A stretch of DNA of 39,593 nucleotides from an uncultured Parabacteroides sp. (lineage in GTDB: Bacteria > Bacteroidota > Bacteroidia > Bacteroidales > Tannerellaceae). The first letter of the stretch is position 1. Every line of letters starts with the position of its first letter. The stretch covers positions 1 through 39,593 of the forward strand of contig CAKVBA010000025.1 in assembly GCA_934725305.1 (NCBI GenBank), in the 5' to 3' direction. The position numbers and the translations under genes were made by a program. The notes beneath the pieces are model-generated. The model searched no databases and was not told where the DNA came from. It saw only the letters and a program-made list of their open reading frames with translations. Positions 24,931 to 34,214 of the stretch are shown here, piece by piece.

Positions 24931-25115
24931 GCCGTTTTAATACTGTTAAAAAAAAGATGCCGACCTTTTTTCCAAAAGGGTGCGCCCTTTTTCCAAAAAG
25001 ATGCCGAGCTTTTCCAAAAACAGCTTTACGAGTCCTTCCCTACTACGGAATCGTCAAACCATTTAGCAGCACCAATTCTGCCAACGGATAATACTTCAAA
25101 AGTTCATTCCTTTAT
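24900..25115. repeat. Phased array E and second copy of the 185-bp direct repeat
   Basis: 11-bp units start at 24900, 24911, 24922, 24933, 24944 and 24955 (GTTTTTAATAC, TGTTTAAATGC, TGTTTTAATGC, CGTTTTAATAC and so on), then pass into the GATGCC / GGGTGCGCCC cores. 24931-25115 repeats 18471-18655 with few changes. The right end lies only 18 bp from the stop of the outer-membrane protein gene. Confidence 0.9.
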
Positions 25116-25133
25116 GCCCTAAAAAGGACAAGA

Positions 25134-26045
25134 TCAAATATGTAACTGTAAACCTATGGAAACAGGATGCACTTTGGGACCTTTATTCTTTTCGAACAAA
25201 CTGAAAGGAGAATATTTAGCATAAAGACCTACACAACCAAGACCTGCCTGGAAAAGAAAATCCATCGTTACCGGACGAAGATTCATTCCGGTGTCCATCT
25301 TTTTCTTGCGTTTTTCACCATCTGCCTCATGATAGACTATTCTGGAAGATGATGCCGTCTTGATCACACCTACAACTCCACCGGAAACAAAGAAACGCGG
25401 AGACTTTATTCGAGATTTCGAAGACTGCCATTCAAGCAAGAGCGGAATCGTCAGACTGGTAATATTCAACTTACTGGCATTATACACAATACCTTCCGGT
25501 GCAGGAACCAGCTGCGTCACGCCATTCACTTCCTGAAAATGAGCATTCACATCTAACCGATAACGACTCCAACGCATGCCGGCACCTATAACTACCGCCC
25601 ATCTATAACGAGAGAAGGGGAAGCTATATTCCATAAAGTTCAAATTATATTCCAATGAATTACCACTACGAAGCGAAACACCGTCCACATCGTTGATTCC
25701 CTCGCTGCCGGAGAAATTGGCAAAACCCATACCCAAACCGGCCCAATGCGGATCGAATTTCTTGTCCCACGAAGGAATCGGAATATTGATCGACTTGATA
25801 TGCTTGCGCCGCTCGTAACTCTGACCGCCTCGATAATGCCCTTCGAAAACCATTTCTTTGTCTATCGAATCGCCGGCTTCAGTCAATTCATACACGTTCA
25901 CTTTCATTCGTTCACCGTTGTCCTTCACTACGATACACTTATTTCCCAACCGGATGACCGTATCTGTCGGCATCGGTTCAACATCAGTAGCCTTCAATCC
26001 AATTACCGGAAGGCATACAGCTATAAGCAAAAATAATCTTTTCAT
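25134..26045 (-). CDS. Predicted outer-membrane beta-barrel protein
   Basis: 303 aa with a signal peptide (MKRLFLLIAVCLPVIGLKA). After a polar N-terminal part (about 20-95) the sequence alternates hydrophobic and polar residues in many strands: WAGLGMGFANFSGSEG, LEYNLNFMEYSFPFSRYRWA, VVIGAGMRWSRYRLDV, LTIPLLLEWQSSKS, FFVSGGVVGVIKTA and VSIGLQLHI at the end. The glycine/aromatic pattern is that of small Bacteroidota outer-membrane barrels (PorT-like or OmpW-like size). It is the fourth gene after an ECF sigma factor, so it may be a target or a surface partner of that unit. Confidence 0.78.
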   Translation of the reverse strand: MKRLFLLIAVCLPVIGLKATDVEPMPTDTVIRLGNKCIVVKDNGERMKVNVYELTEAGDSIDKEMVFEGHYRGGQSYERRKHIKSINIPIPSWDKKFDPHWAGLGMGFANFSGSEGINDVDGVSLRSGNSLEYNLNFMEYSFPFSRYRWAVVIGAGMRWSRYRLDVNAHFQEVNGVTQLVPAPEGIVYNASKLNITSLTIPLLLEWQSSKSRIKSPRFFVSGGVVGVIKTASSSRIVYHEADGEKRKKKMDTGMNLRPVTMDFLFQAGLGCVGLYAKYSPFSLFEKNKGPKVHPVSIGLQLHI

Positions 26046-26061
26046 ATCTTTTCGTGTTTAT

Positions 26062-26526
26062 TTATAAATCCTTTTTGGTAAACAAAAGAGTTATCAGATC
26101 ATCACTATCGAGTTCACCTTCGATATAAACCAATGTAATCGTCCCTTTGGAATTGACTTTAAACAAAACAAAGCGATTCACATCGGATTCTTTACCCTGA
26201 AGCTGATAATAAGCAGAAACCACTTCCCCATTGTCTGTTACCTCCTTGATTTTACGCGCGCCCTGTTGATCTGCTTCCAGACATTGGCGGGTAAAACGAA
26301 GTGCTTCCGGGTCGCTTTTGATCGTAATGCTCTTGTATCGCGTCATCCCGTATGTTTCCAACATTTCATTGGAAAGCTCCACCATCGTAACATTTTTCTT
26401 CTTCCCATAACGGATAAAAACATCCTGTATTTTCAAGTCTTTCTGCGTAATGGCTGCTTCCATATCTGTCGGCAACACCACCAAGGCCGCCAACACTATT
26501 AATAATATGTATTTCAACTGTTTCAT
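26062..26526 (-). CDS. Small secreted protein of a sigma-factor operon (DUF4252/DUF6108-like)
   Basis: 154 aa with signal peptide MKQLKYILLIVLAALVVLPTDMEA. The mature part has KIQDVFIRYGKKKNVTMVEL near the start, then alternating helix and strand with YYQLQGKESDVNRFVLFKV and a short acidic end. This pattern, and its position after an ECF sigma and anti-sigma pair, fits small Bacteroidota secreted families such as DUF4252 or DUF6108; I cannot tell which. The gene lies 11 bp from the anti-sigma gene and 16 bp from the outer-membrane protein gene, so all four are likely one operon. Confidence 0.7.
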   Translation of the reverse strand: MKQLKYILLIVLAALVVLPTDMEAAITQKDLKIQDVFIRYGKKKNVTMVELSNEMLETYGMTRYKSITIKSDPEALRFTRQCLEADQQGARKIKEVTDNGEVVSAYYQLQGKESDVNRFVLFKVNSKGTITLVYIEGELDSDDLITLLFTKKDL

Positions 26527-26537
26527 CTTGAATTTAT

Positions 26538-27083
26538 TTATTCGTCTTCACTAAAAAGACTACCTAATTCTCTTAACTGATCATCTATTAGCTGACGGTC
26601 CGTCTCATCCTTGCCAATCTCCGAGAAATAAGTATCGGCAGGAGTAGCCACCTCTTGCAACGCTTCAATCGCCAATGAACGAACCGTATGAATATCTGTA
26701 TAACAACGACCATTGATCACGACATAGTTGTCGGAGCAAAAACAGGGATCGGCAGGATACAACAGACGAGTAAGACTCAAAAGCACCAATATACAAGCGG
26801 CAACGCCTGAAAGAATATAAAAAACGGTACGCATTCTGCTCTTATAACGAACCGAAACTGCCACCTGCTCGGCCATCAAATCCGGTCTTTCATTTTGCTC
26901 TGTCGCATTACGTTCTATTTCCTCATCAAAATAGGCAAACAGAGGGATATAGACCGCCAAATGTTCCGGCACTTGTTCCGAAGCGAAGAAAGCACGGATC
27001 TGCTTTTCTTCAGCAGCAGTAGTTTCCCCTTCGAAATACCGTTCCAGCAACTCTTCCATTCTATGTAGATTACTCTTTTCCAT
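26538..27083 (-). CDS. Probable anti-sigma factor, one transmembrane span
   Basis: 181 aa. The cytoplasmic N-terminus begins EKSNLHRMEELLERYFEGET and continues TAAEEKQIRAFFASEQVPEH, a motif seen at the start of many Bacteroidota anti-sigma factors. One span lies at about 87-106 (VFYILSGVAACILVLLSLTR), and the periplasmic tail has a pair of cysteines in DPCFCSD and a helical acidic end. It starts 17 bp after the ECF sigma gene. I infer that it sequesters that sigma factor at the membrane. Confidence 0.75.
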   Translation of the reverse strand: MEKSNLHRMEELLERYFEGETTAAEEKQIRAFFASEQVPEHLAVYIPLFAYFDEEIERNATEQNERPDLMAEQVAVSVRYKSRMRTVFYILSGVAACILVLLSLTRLLYPADPCFCSDNYVVINGRCYTDIHTVRSLAIEALQEVATPADTYFSEIGKDETDRQLIDDQLRELGSLFSEDE

Positions 27084-27100
27084 AAATCGTCAATTACTAA

Positions 27101-27595
27101 TCACATTTCTTTCATCAACTGTTCCCGTATCTTCTTCCGGGCTCTCGAAAGATTCATACGGACGGCTTCGATCTGACAACCTGTTATCTCTGCTATTTCC
27201 GCCAACTCATAACCTTCGATGTCTTTCATCCGAATAATGACTTGCTGAAGCGTAGGCAATTTGCTTATCAGAAAACGGATACGACCAACCATGTCGTGTT
27301 GCTCCAGTTCTTCTGCAGGATTTCTTGTTCCCGAATCAAGTGAAAGCATGGTTATATCCTCACCGACCGGACGACACTGTTTAAGTTTGTCTATGGCCAG
27401 GTTCTTAGCCACCTGCACGGCCAATGCCTCAACACTGTCATAACCATCCAGCTTCTCGCGAATCTGCCACAACCTCAGAAAAGTCTCCTGCACGATATCT
27501 TCTGCAGCCGACCTATCTTCCACCATCCGCTTGGTAATATGAATCAACTTCTCCCGAAGCGGAAGCACGGTTATTTTAAACGTTTCGAGTTCCAT
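27101..27595 (-). CDS. ECF-type RNA polymerase sigma factor
   Basis: 164 aa from the ATG at 27595 (MELETFKITVLPLREKLIHI), chosen over a longer frame that has a hydrophobic, unlikely start. Region 2: DRSAAEDIVQETFLRLWQIR and AVQVAKNLAIDKLKQC. Region 4: LPTLQQVIIRMKDIEGYELA followed by EIAEITGCQIEAVRMNLSRA. It heads the operon sigma, anti-sigma, small secreted protein and outer-membrane protein. No good promoter pair was found upstream. Confidence 0.92.
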   Translation of the reverse strand: MELETFKITVLPLREKLIHITKRMVEDRSAAEDIVQETFLRLWQIREKLDGYDSVEALAVQVAKNLAIDKLKQCRPVGEDITMLSLDSGTRNPAEELEQHDMVGRIRFLISKLPTLQQVIIRMKDIEGYELAEIAEITGCQIEAVRMNLSRARKKIREQLMKEM

Positions 27596-27720
27596 TTCTA
27601 TTAGTATGACGACAAAGGAACAAAAACATAACATACAAAATGAGAAAAAAATGAATGCGTGTCCGAAATATTGGACAAATCAGCCATTGGAACAAAAAGT
27701 GGATGTTTTTATGCTTGAAA

Positions 27721-27738
27721 TCTAATGACCGAATTGGG
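27721..27738 (-). repeat. Copy of the CCCAAATCGGTCATTAGA motif after the truncated ATPase gene
   Basis: Read on the minus strand this is CCCAATTCGGTCATTAGA, one base unlike the 18656 copy. It lies about 70 bp downstream of the broken 3' end of the AAA-ATPase gene. Confidence 0.6.
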
Positions 27739-27810
27739 GTTAATAATGTGAGGTCGTATTCCGAAAACGACACAGCTGTTTGTGGTTATGACTCACCACC
27801 ATTAATCATA

Positions 27811-28980
27811 CTATAAAACGACTGGAAAACAATTGTTTCCCTCTTTGACTGTCGTATAAAAAGGTAACAGATAGCGCATAAACCCTTCCTCTACCTCCTT
27901 ATTTGGAAAGCCAAGCGTATAGAGAGAAAACTCCTTATCATAGTCTTTGATGGTCAGATAGCCACTCTGATAAATCACTGGAACCGGATTATAGGAGGCC
28001 ATATCAATACTGTTCAAAGCATCAGCATCAATCTCTTCATGACCCAATGTTGACAGATCATACTCTGCTTTCTTCAGTAATTCAACTAAATAAGTAGGAG
28101 TTCCTGTTTCAAACCAATAGCTGCCAAAATTCAAGGTCTTAAACGTATTCAACAGACTAAACGGATTGTATATACCCATACTATTTGCCGCAAAATGATA
28201 ACCATCATAATAGAGCCTCAAGCGTTGACACGTATCCTCATAGCTTTGGTGATTGGCTTGGGCAAGCGCATGCAACTGAGGTTCTAAATAATCATGAATC
28301 TCTTGCTCTGAAATACCACAAATATTCACATAATGCTCATCCATGCTTATATCTTGCAGATTATTCAAATCACTAAACACACTCACCTTACCAAACTTGG
28401 TCACTCCCGTCAGAAAGGCAAAACGGATATATTTATCCATAGTTTTCAAGACAGAATAAAAAGACTTCAATGTGCTTCTATAAGATTCTTGCAGCTCTTC
28501 ATTGCCTATTGCCTGTAACATCGGCTTATCATATTCATCAATCAAAATCACGACACGCTGACCGGTTTTCTTGTAGGCTCGCTCTACAAGACCTCGGAAA
28601 CGCAAAGCAACGGAAGTCTCTCCGGCTCCTTTTCCATATTGCTCTTCCCACTTCAACAGAGTAAAGTTCAATATTCGATCTACACTCTCTGGTGAAGTAT
28701 ATTTCTCCGTATTCAAATCAATATGTAAAATGGGATGCTCTATCCAATCCTTTTCAAGTCTCTCCAAGGCCAATCCTTTAAAAAGCTCCTTCTTTCCACT
28801 CAAATAGGCTTCAATAGTAGAAAGTAACAGACTTTTTCCAAAACGACGAGGACGACTCAAGAAGTAATAACTTCCTGTCGTCACCATCTCATACACAAGA
28901 GCCGTTTTATCAATATACAGATAACCATCTTCGCGTATCTTTTCAAAACTTTGAATGCCAATCGGATAAATGATAGCCAT
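27811..28980 (-). pseudogene. AAA-ATPase/DUF1703 protein lacking its nuclease domain
   Basis: 389 aa from the ATG at 28980, 27 nt after a -7 box. The N-terminus YPIGIQSFEKIREDGYLYID, a Walker A-like RPRRFGKSLL (43-52) and a Walker B-like VVILIDEYDKP (about 145-155) mark the AAA-ATPase-like family common in Bacteroidota. Full members run to about 520 aa and end in a PD-(D/E)XK nuclease domain. Here the protein ends at YTTVKEGN and then a few unrelated residues (NCFPVVL) before a stop, so roughly 130 residues of the nuclease end are gone. The family is fast-changing and often considered selfish or defence-like. The ATPase part may still be made. Confidence 0.8.
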
Positions 28981-29006
28981 AATGATCTTTTTTAAGTCGT
29001 GATAAG

Positions 29007-29014
29007 CAAAGATA
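29007..29014 (-). promoter_or_regulatory. Putative -7 box for the AAA-ATPase gene
   Basis: TATCTTTG on the minus strand, 27 nt upstream of the ATG at 28980, fits TAnnTTTG. A TTTG at 29030-29027 is too close to be a normal -33 element. Confidence 0.45.
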
Positions 29015-29130
29015 TAAATAAAACAACAAATTACCACATTATAATCTCATGACATGACTTGCAAAAGGGTATCTAAATAACTGTATCTAAATAACAGAGA
29101 GTGTTGATACAGAGTTCTAAGGTGCGCCAT

Positions 29131-29172
29131 AAAAAAAGAGGCTGCATCAAAATAATATTTGATACAAACCTC
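29131..29172 (-). terminator. Terminator after tRNA-Leu (GAGGCTGC-type hairpin)
   Basis: Minus strand: GAGGTTTGTATCAAAT pairs, with a few mismatches, with ATTTTGATGCAGCCTC and is followed by seven T (29137-29131). It belongs to the hairpin family also found near 31.6 and 33.3 kb. Confidence 0.7.
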
Positions 29173-29182
29173 TCACTGAAAG

Positions 29183-29264
29183 TGCCCAGAACAGGACTCG
29201 AACCTGCATGCCTCTCGACACACGCACCTGAAACGTGCGCGTCTACCAATTCCGCCACCTGGGC
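29183..29264 (-). tRNA. tRNA-Leu (anticodon CAG)
   Basis: 82 nt. Acceptor GCCCAGG pairs with TTCTGGGC (one G-T pair), D-arm GGAATTGGTAGAC, anticodon arm CACGT-TTCAGGT-GCGTG with anticodon CAG, a long variable arm (TGTCGAGAGGCA) as in class II tRNAs, and T-arm with GGTTCGAGTCC. The discriminator is A; CCA is not encoded. Confidence 0.95.
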
Positions 29265-29382
29265 AATTGACCTTTTCTTTCTCTATGATCCGATCTCTCT
29301 CGAATGCGGTGCAAAGGTAACTATTTTTTTGAAGTATGCAAATTCCTATAATAAAAAAACAGAGGTTGAATGTAGATACAAG

Positions 29383-29419
29383 CAAAAAGGATGTGCCCAA
29401 CTGCTGTCAGACACATCCT
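29383..29419 (-). terminator. Terminator after groEL
   Basis: Minus strand AGGATGTG (29419-29412) pairs with CACATCCT (29395-29388) and is followed by TTTTTGC. It lies 38 bp after the groEL stop. Confidence 0.75.
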
Positions 29420-29456
29420 CTCTATTCTTTATCTAAGCTCTAAACGGAAGGACCGA

Positions 29457-31109
<1,653 letters not shown>

Positions 31110-31158
31110 TTAAAAGTTTATATCAATATTTCTTTGGAACTAAAAAACCACCGTTGGA

Positions 31159-31428
31159 TTAAACGATTGCCAAGATGTCTGACTGACGCATAATCAAGTA
31201 TTTCTCGCCTTCCAGTTCGATTTCTGTGCCGGCATATTTGCCATACAAAACCTGATCGCCGTTCTTTACAACCATTTCTTCATCCTTTGTTCCATTACCT
31301 ACGGCAACAACTTCACCCTTTAAAGGTTTTTCCTTTGCTGAATCAGGAATAATAATACCACCAAGAGTCTTTTCCTCTGCTGGAGCCGGTTTAATCAGCA
31401 CTCTGTCTGCTAATGGTTTAATGTTCAT
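31159..31428 (-). CDS. groES: 10-kDa co-chaperonin GroES
   Basis: 89 aa. [20 protein letters not shown] is the standard N-terminus; the mobile loop that docks on GroEL is [18 protein letters not shown], and [20 protein letters not shown] follows. It caps the GroEL ring. It is the first gene of the groES-groEL operon. The upstream region (31440-31540) has TTTGGCAC and TATTCGTATAATG on the minus strand, which may be part of its promoter, but does not fit the housekeeping pattern well. Confidence 0.98.
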   Translation of the reverse strand: MNIKPLADRVLIKPAPAEEKTLGGIIIPDSAKEKPLKGEVVAVGNGTKDEEMVVKNGDQVLYGKYAGTEIELEGEKYLIMRQSDILAIV

Positions 31429-31624
31429 CTCTATAAATATTTAAATTGTTAATAATTCAATTTCATCGGGATTGTCTCCAATCGCCTCTAATCATTATAC
31501 GAATAGTGTGCCAAACAAAGAGGAGCTACATAAAACTGACATTTTACCTCTATAAAAGACTATTTTTCCCGTGAAGCTCTGACAGGTTGTCGCTATTTAC
31601 TGACAAATATGAGTCAAAAGCAAA

Positions 31625-31684
31625 GAGGCTGCGTCAAAATGGTTGTTTTGATGCAGCCTCAAAAGGTGCGTCATTATGACACAC
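31625..31684. terminator. Hairpin pair after hisS (GAGGCTGC family)
   Basis: GAGGCTGCGTCAAAA (31625-31639) pairs with TTTTGATGCAGCCTC (31646-31660) with one mismatch. Next to it GGTGCGTCAT and ATGACACACC (31665-31684) form a second hairpin with one mismatch. On the minus strand the first is followed by TTTGCTTTTG, so it can terminate hisS transcripts. The GGTGCGTCA and GAGGCTGC parts recur at 29.1 and 33.3 kb. Confidence 0.65.
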
Positions 31685-31729
31685 CGTCCTTAAAGTACGT
31701 TAGAATTAGCCATCCAACACATCGCCGAT

Positions 31730-33091
31730 TTATGCTTTCAGCATCTCTATCAACTGCTCAACAGTCACCAGCGTCTGTTCGCCAGTCAACATGTTCTTCA
31801 GATTGATCTTTCCCTCTTGCATTTCGGTTTCACCCACAATGGCAACAAACGGAATCTTTTTATTGTCGGCATAGCTCATCTGCTTCTTCATCTTGGCAAA
31901 CTCAGGATACAGCTCTGTACGGATACCGGCTGCACGCACTTTTGAAACCAAGGGCAACAGAGAAGTCTCTTCTTTCAGGCCAAAGTTGACAAACAGCAAC
32001 TGGGTAGTATTCAATGAATCGGCCGGATAAAGATCGAGCTGGTTCAACACGTCGAAGATACGGTCTGCTCCAAATGAGAAGCCGACACCCGACATACCTT
32101 CCATACCAAACACGCCTGTCAGGTTATCATAACGTCCGCCACCTGTGATACTGCCAATCTGCACATCCAGGGCCTTCACCTCAAAGATTGCACCTGTATA
32201 ATAGTTCAAACCACGAGCCAATGTCAGGTCTAATGCCAACTCTGAGCGAAGAGGTGTATGTGTCAGTCGTTCCAGGATAAACTCCATCTCCTCAACGCCC
32301 TTCAATCCTATTTCCGAAGAGGCTAAGATGGTCTTCAACGACTCAATCTTCTCTGCATTGCTACCGCTCAGACAGATGATTGGCTGCAGGCGTTCTATAG
32401 CCTCTTCTGTCAATCCCTTGCTGCGAAGTTCTTCATTGACATTGTCCAATCCTATCTTGTCCAACTTATCGATAGCCACCGTGATATCAACAATCTTATC
32501 AGCCTCACCAATAATCTCTGCGATACCTGTCAAGATCTTACGGTTGTTCATCTTGATGCACACACGGATGCCAAAACGGTGATACACCTCATCCATAATC
32601 TGGAGCAATTCTACCTCGTTGATCAAGGAATCAGAACCTACCACGTCACAGTCGCACTGATAGAACTCACGATAGCGTCCCTTCTGCGGACGGTCGGCAC
32701 GCCATACCGGCTGAATCTGATAACGCTTAAACGGGAAACAGATCTCATTGCGATGCTGCACAACAAAACGTGCAAACGGAACGGTCAGGTCGTAACGCAA
32801 TCCCTTTTCACAAGCCTTCGCTGCGAACTTCAATGGATTCTTACACTGCAAGTCTTCATCGGAAATACCGGCAAAGCAATCTCCTGAATTCAAGATCTTG
32901 AAAAGCAACTTATCTCCCTCTTCGCCATATTTACCCATCAAGGTTGATAGATTTTCCATAGCTGGCGTTTCGATCTGCTGAAAGCCATACAAATGGAACA
33001 CCTCGCGGATGGTATTAAATATGTAATTACGTTTCGCCATTTCTTCGGGCGAAAAATCTCTGGTACCTTTAGGAATAGATGGTTTCTGCAT
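31730..33091 (-). CDS. hisS: Histidine--tRNA ligase
   Basis: 453 aa, in the range of Bacteroidota enzymes (somewhat longer than the roughly 424 of E. coli). Class II synthetase in the cytoplasm. [20 protein letters not shown] is the typical start; motif 2 is [15 protein letters not shown]; the histidine-specific loops appear as [15 protein letters not shown] and motif 3 as [11 protein letters not shown]. The C-terminal anticodon-binding domain starts near 370 ([15 protein letters not shown]). It stands alone between a -7 box and a hairpin terminator. Confidence 0.98.
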   Translation of the reverse strand: MQKPSIPKGTRDFSPEEMAKRNYIFNTIREVFHLYGFQQIETPAMENLSTLMGKYGEEGDKLLFKILNSGDCFAGISDEDLQCKNPLKFAAKACEKGLRYDLTVPFARFVVQHRNEICFPFKRYQIQPVWRADRPQKGRYREFYQCDCDVVGSDSLINEVELLQIMDEVYHRFGIRVCIKMNNRKILTGIAEIIGEADKIVDITVAIDKLDKIGLDNVNEELRSKGLTEEAIERLQPIICLSGSNAEKIESLKTILASSEIGLKGVEEMEFILERLTHTPLRSELALDLTLARGLNYYTGAIFEVKALDVQIGSITGGGRYDNLTGVFGMEGMSGVGFSFGADRIFDVLNQLDLYPADSLNTTQLLFVNFGLKEETSLLPLVSKVRAAGIRTELYPEFAKMKKQMSYADNKKIPFVAIVGETEMQEGKINLKNMLTGEQTLVTVEQLIEMLKA

Positions 33092-33121
33092 GATTGTTAT
33101 CTCTTAGTAATTTTTTAGCCA

Positions 33122-33129
33122 CAAAGGTA
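33122..33129 (-). promoter_or_regulatory. Putative -7 box of hisS
   Basis: TACCTTTG on the minus strand, 31 nt upstream of the ATG, fits TAnnTTTG. No TTG is seen at the normal distance. Confidence 0.5.
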
Positions 33130-33325
33130 ATGATTTTATAAATATATAGATGTTTCTCCTATAGGTTAGTTACATACATCCGTTAATAACATCTATTTAT
33201 AAAGCAGGAAAGATGGAGTGTCTTCCTTGTAAACGGCCACACGGCTTTTCGGCGTTCGGTTTCGGTCTTTAACCTCTGTAAACGCCTGCCGATCTCATCC
33301 TTAGTGCCTTGCTTTTCACAAACAA

Positions 33326-33387
33326 TGACGCACCTTACGAGACTGCATCAAAATGGTTGTTTTGAGAAAGCCTCTTAAGGTGCGTCA
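33326..33387. terminator. Large hairpin after the YugP-like gene
   Basis: TGACGCACCTTA (33326-33337) and TAAGGTGCGTCA (33376-33387) are a perfect 12-bp inverted repeat. Inside it lies a decayed GAGACTGCATCAAAA / TTTTGAGAAAGCCTC hairpin of the family seen at 29.1 and 31.6 kb. It starts 17 bp past the stop codon. Termination is likely but the U-run is poor (TTGTTTG). Confidence 0.6.
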
Positions 33388-33403
33388 GAAACAGCTTGCG
33401 TTA

Positions 33404-34090
33404 TTAGTCTCGGCTACGGGCGCCCAAATAGAGCATTACATAATAAAGCAGAGTAGCCAATGAGCCCAAAGCGGCTACCACGTATGTATAAGCGGCTGAC
33501 CGCAAAGCATCTTCGGCCTTATCGTGCGTAAAGGCATTGGTGATACCTGCATTACTCAACCAGGCCAAAGCACGCTGACTGGCATTAATCTCTACCGGCA
33601 ATGTAATGAAGCTAAACAGGGTTGTAGAGGCGAACAGCACAATACCGAAGCCCAACAAAGCGGGGAATGTATTAATCAATAACATACCGCCCAACAACAC
33701 CCATGACATAATGCTTGAGGCAAAGCTGACAACCGGCACCAAGGCTGAACGCATCTTCAGCGGTGCATAAGCCGTTGCATGCTGCACAGCGTGGCCACAC
33801 TCGTGAGCCGCTACGGCTGCCGCAGCAATACTGTTACTATAAAAGACCGATTCGCTCAAGTTGACTGTCTGATTGGCCGGATTGTAATGGTCGGTCAAAT
33901 GCCCCGGAGTAGAGATCACCTTTACATCATAGATACCATTATCGCGCAGCATTTTCTCTGCCACATCCCGACCTGTCATTCCGTTAGGCATAGGTATCTT
34001 TGAATACTTCTCAAACTTATTCTGCAAGCGGGAAGAGACCAACCAGCTCAACAAGGCTATACCGATAAATATAATCCAATATAAACTCAT
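33404..34090 (-). CDS. YugP-like membrane zinc metallopeptidase
   Basis: 228 aa. One span at the N-terminus (SLYWIIFIGIALLSWLVSS), then a soluble domain containing HECGHAVQH (H96, E97, H100), the HExxH zinc site of the neutral zinc metallopeptidase YugP family (Zn_peptidase_2), and three further spans at about 115-180 and 205-222. FEKYSKIPMPNGMTGRDVAE near 26-45 and GHLTDHYNPANQTVNLSE near 63-80 are typical of the family. It likely cleaves membrane or envelope proteins; no physiological substrate is known to me. It has an AAAGGTG site upstream of the ATG and follows the purA terminator. Confidence 0.9.
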   Translation of the reverse strand: MSLYWIIFIGIALLSWLVSSRLQNKFEKYSKIPMPNGMTGRDVAEKMLRDNGIYDVKVISTPGHLTDHYNPANQTVNLSESVFYSNSIAAAAVAAHECGHAVQHATAYAPLKMRSALVPVVSFASSIMSWVLLGGMLLINTFPALLGFGIVLFASTTLFSFITLPVEINASQRALAWLSNAGITNAFTHDKAEDALRSAAYTYVVAALGSLATLLYYVMLYLGARSRD

Positions 34091-34150
34091 AAAAATTCAC
34101 CTTTATAATTAATGTATATGATACAGACTACAAAAAGTCTGCCAAAAGAA

Positions 34151-34198
34151 AAAATGGCAGAAGTGAACCCCAACCGAGCTTCCGCCTTCTGCCATTTT
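34151..34198 (-). terminator. Terminator after purA
   Basis: Minus strand: AAAATGGCAGAAG (34198-34186) pairs with CTTCTGCCATTTT (34163-34151), a 13-bp perfect stem, followed by TTTTCTTTTG. Confidence 0.85.
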
Positions 34199-34214
34199 GT
34201 ATGGATTTGTTTTA

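Noticed and set aside
24895..25122. 75-codon open frame on the plus strand with repeated FQK segments
   Set aside because: It reads through the phased array; the amino-acid repeats are a consequence of the 11/22-bp units.
31440..31560. CIRCE heat-shock element upstream of groES
   Set aside because: No TTAGCACTC-N9-GAGTGCTAA-like inverted repeat is present.
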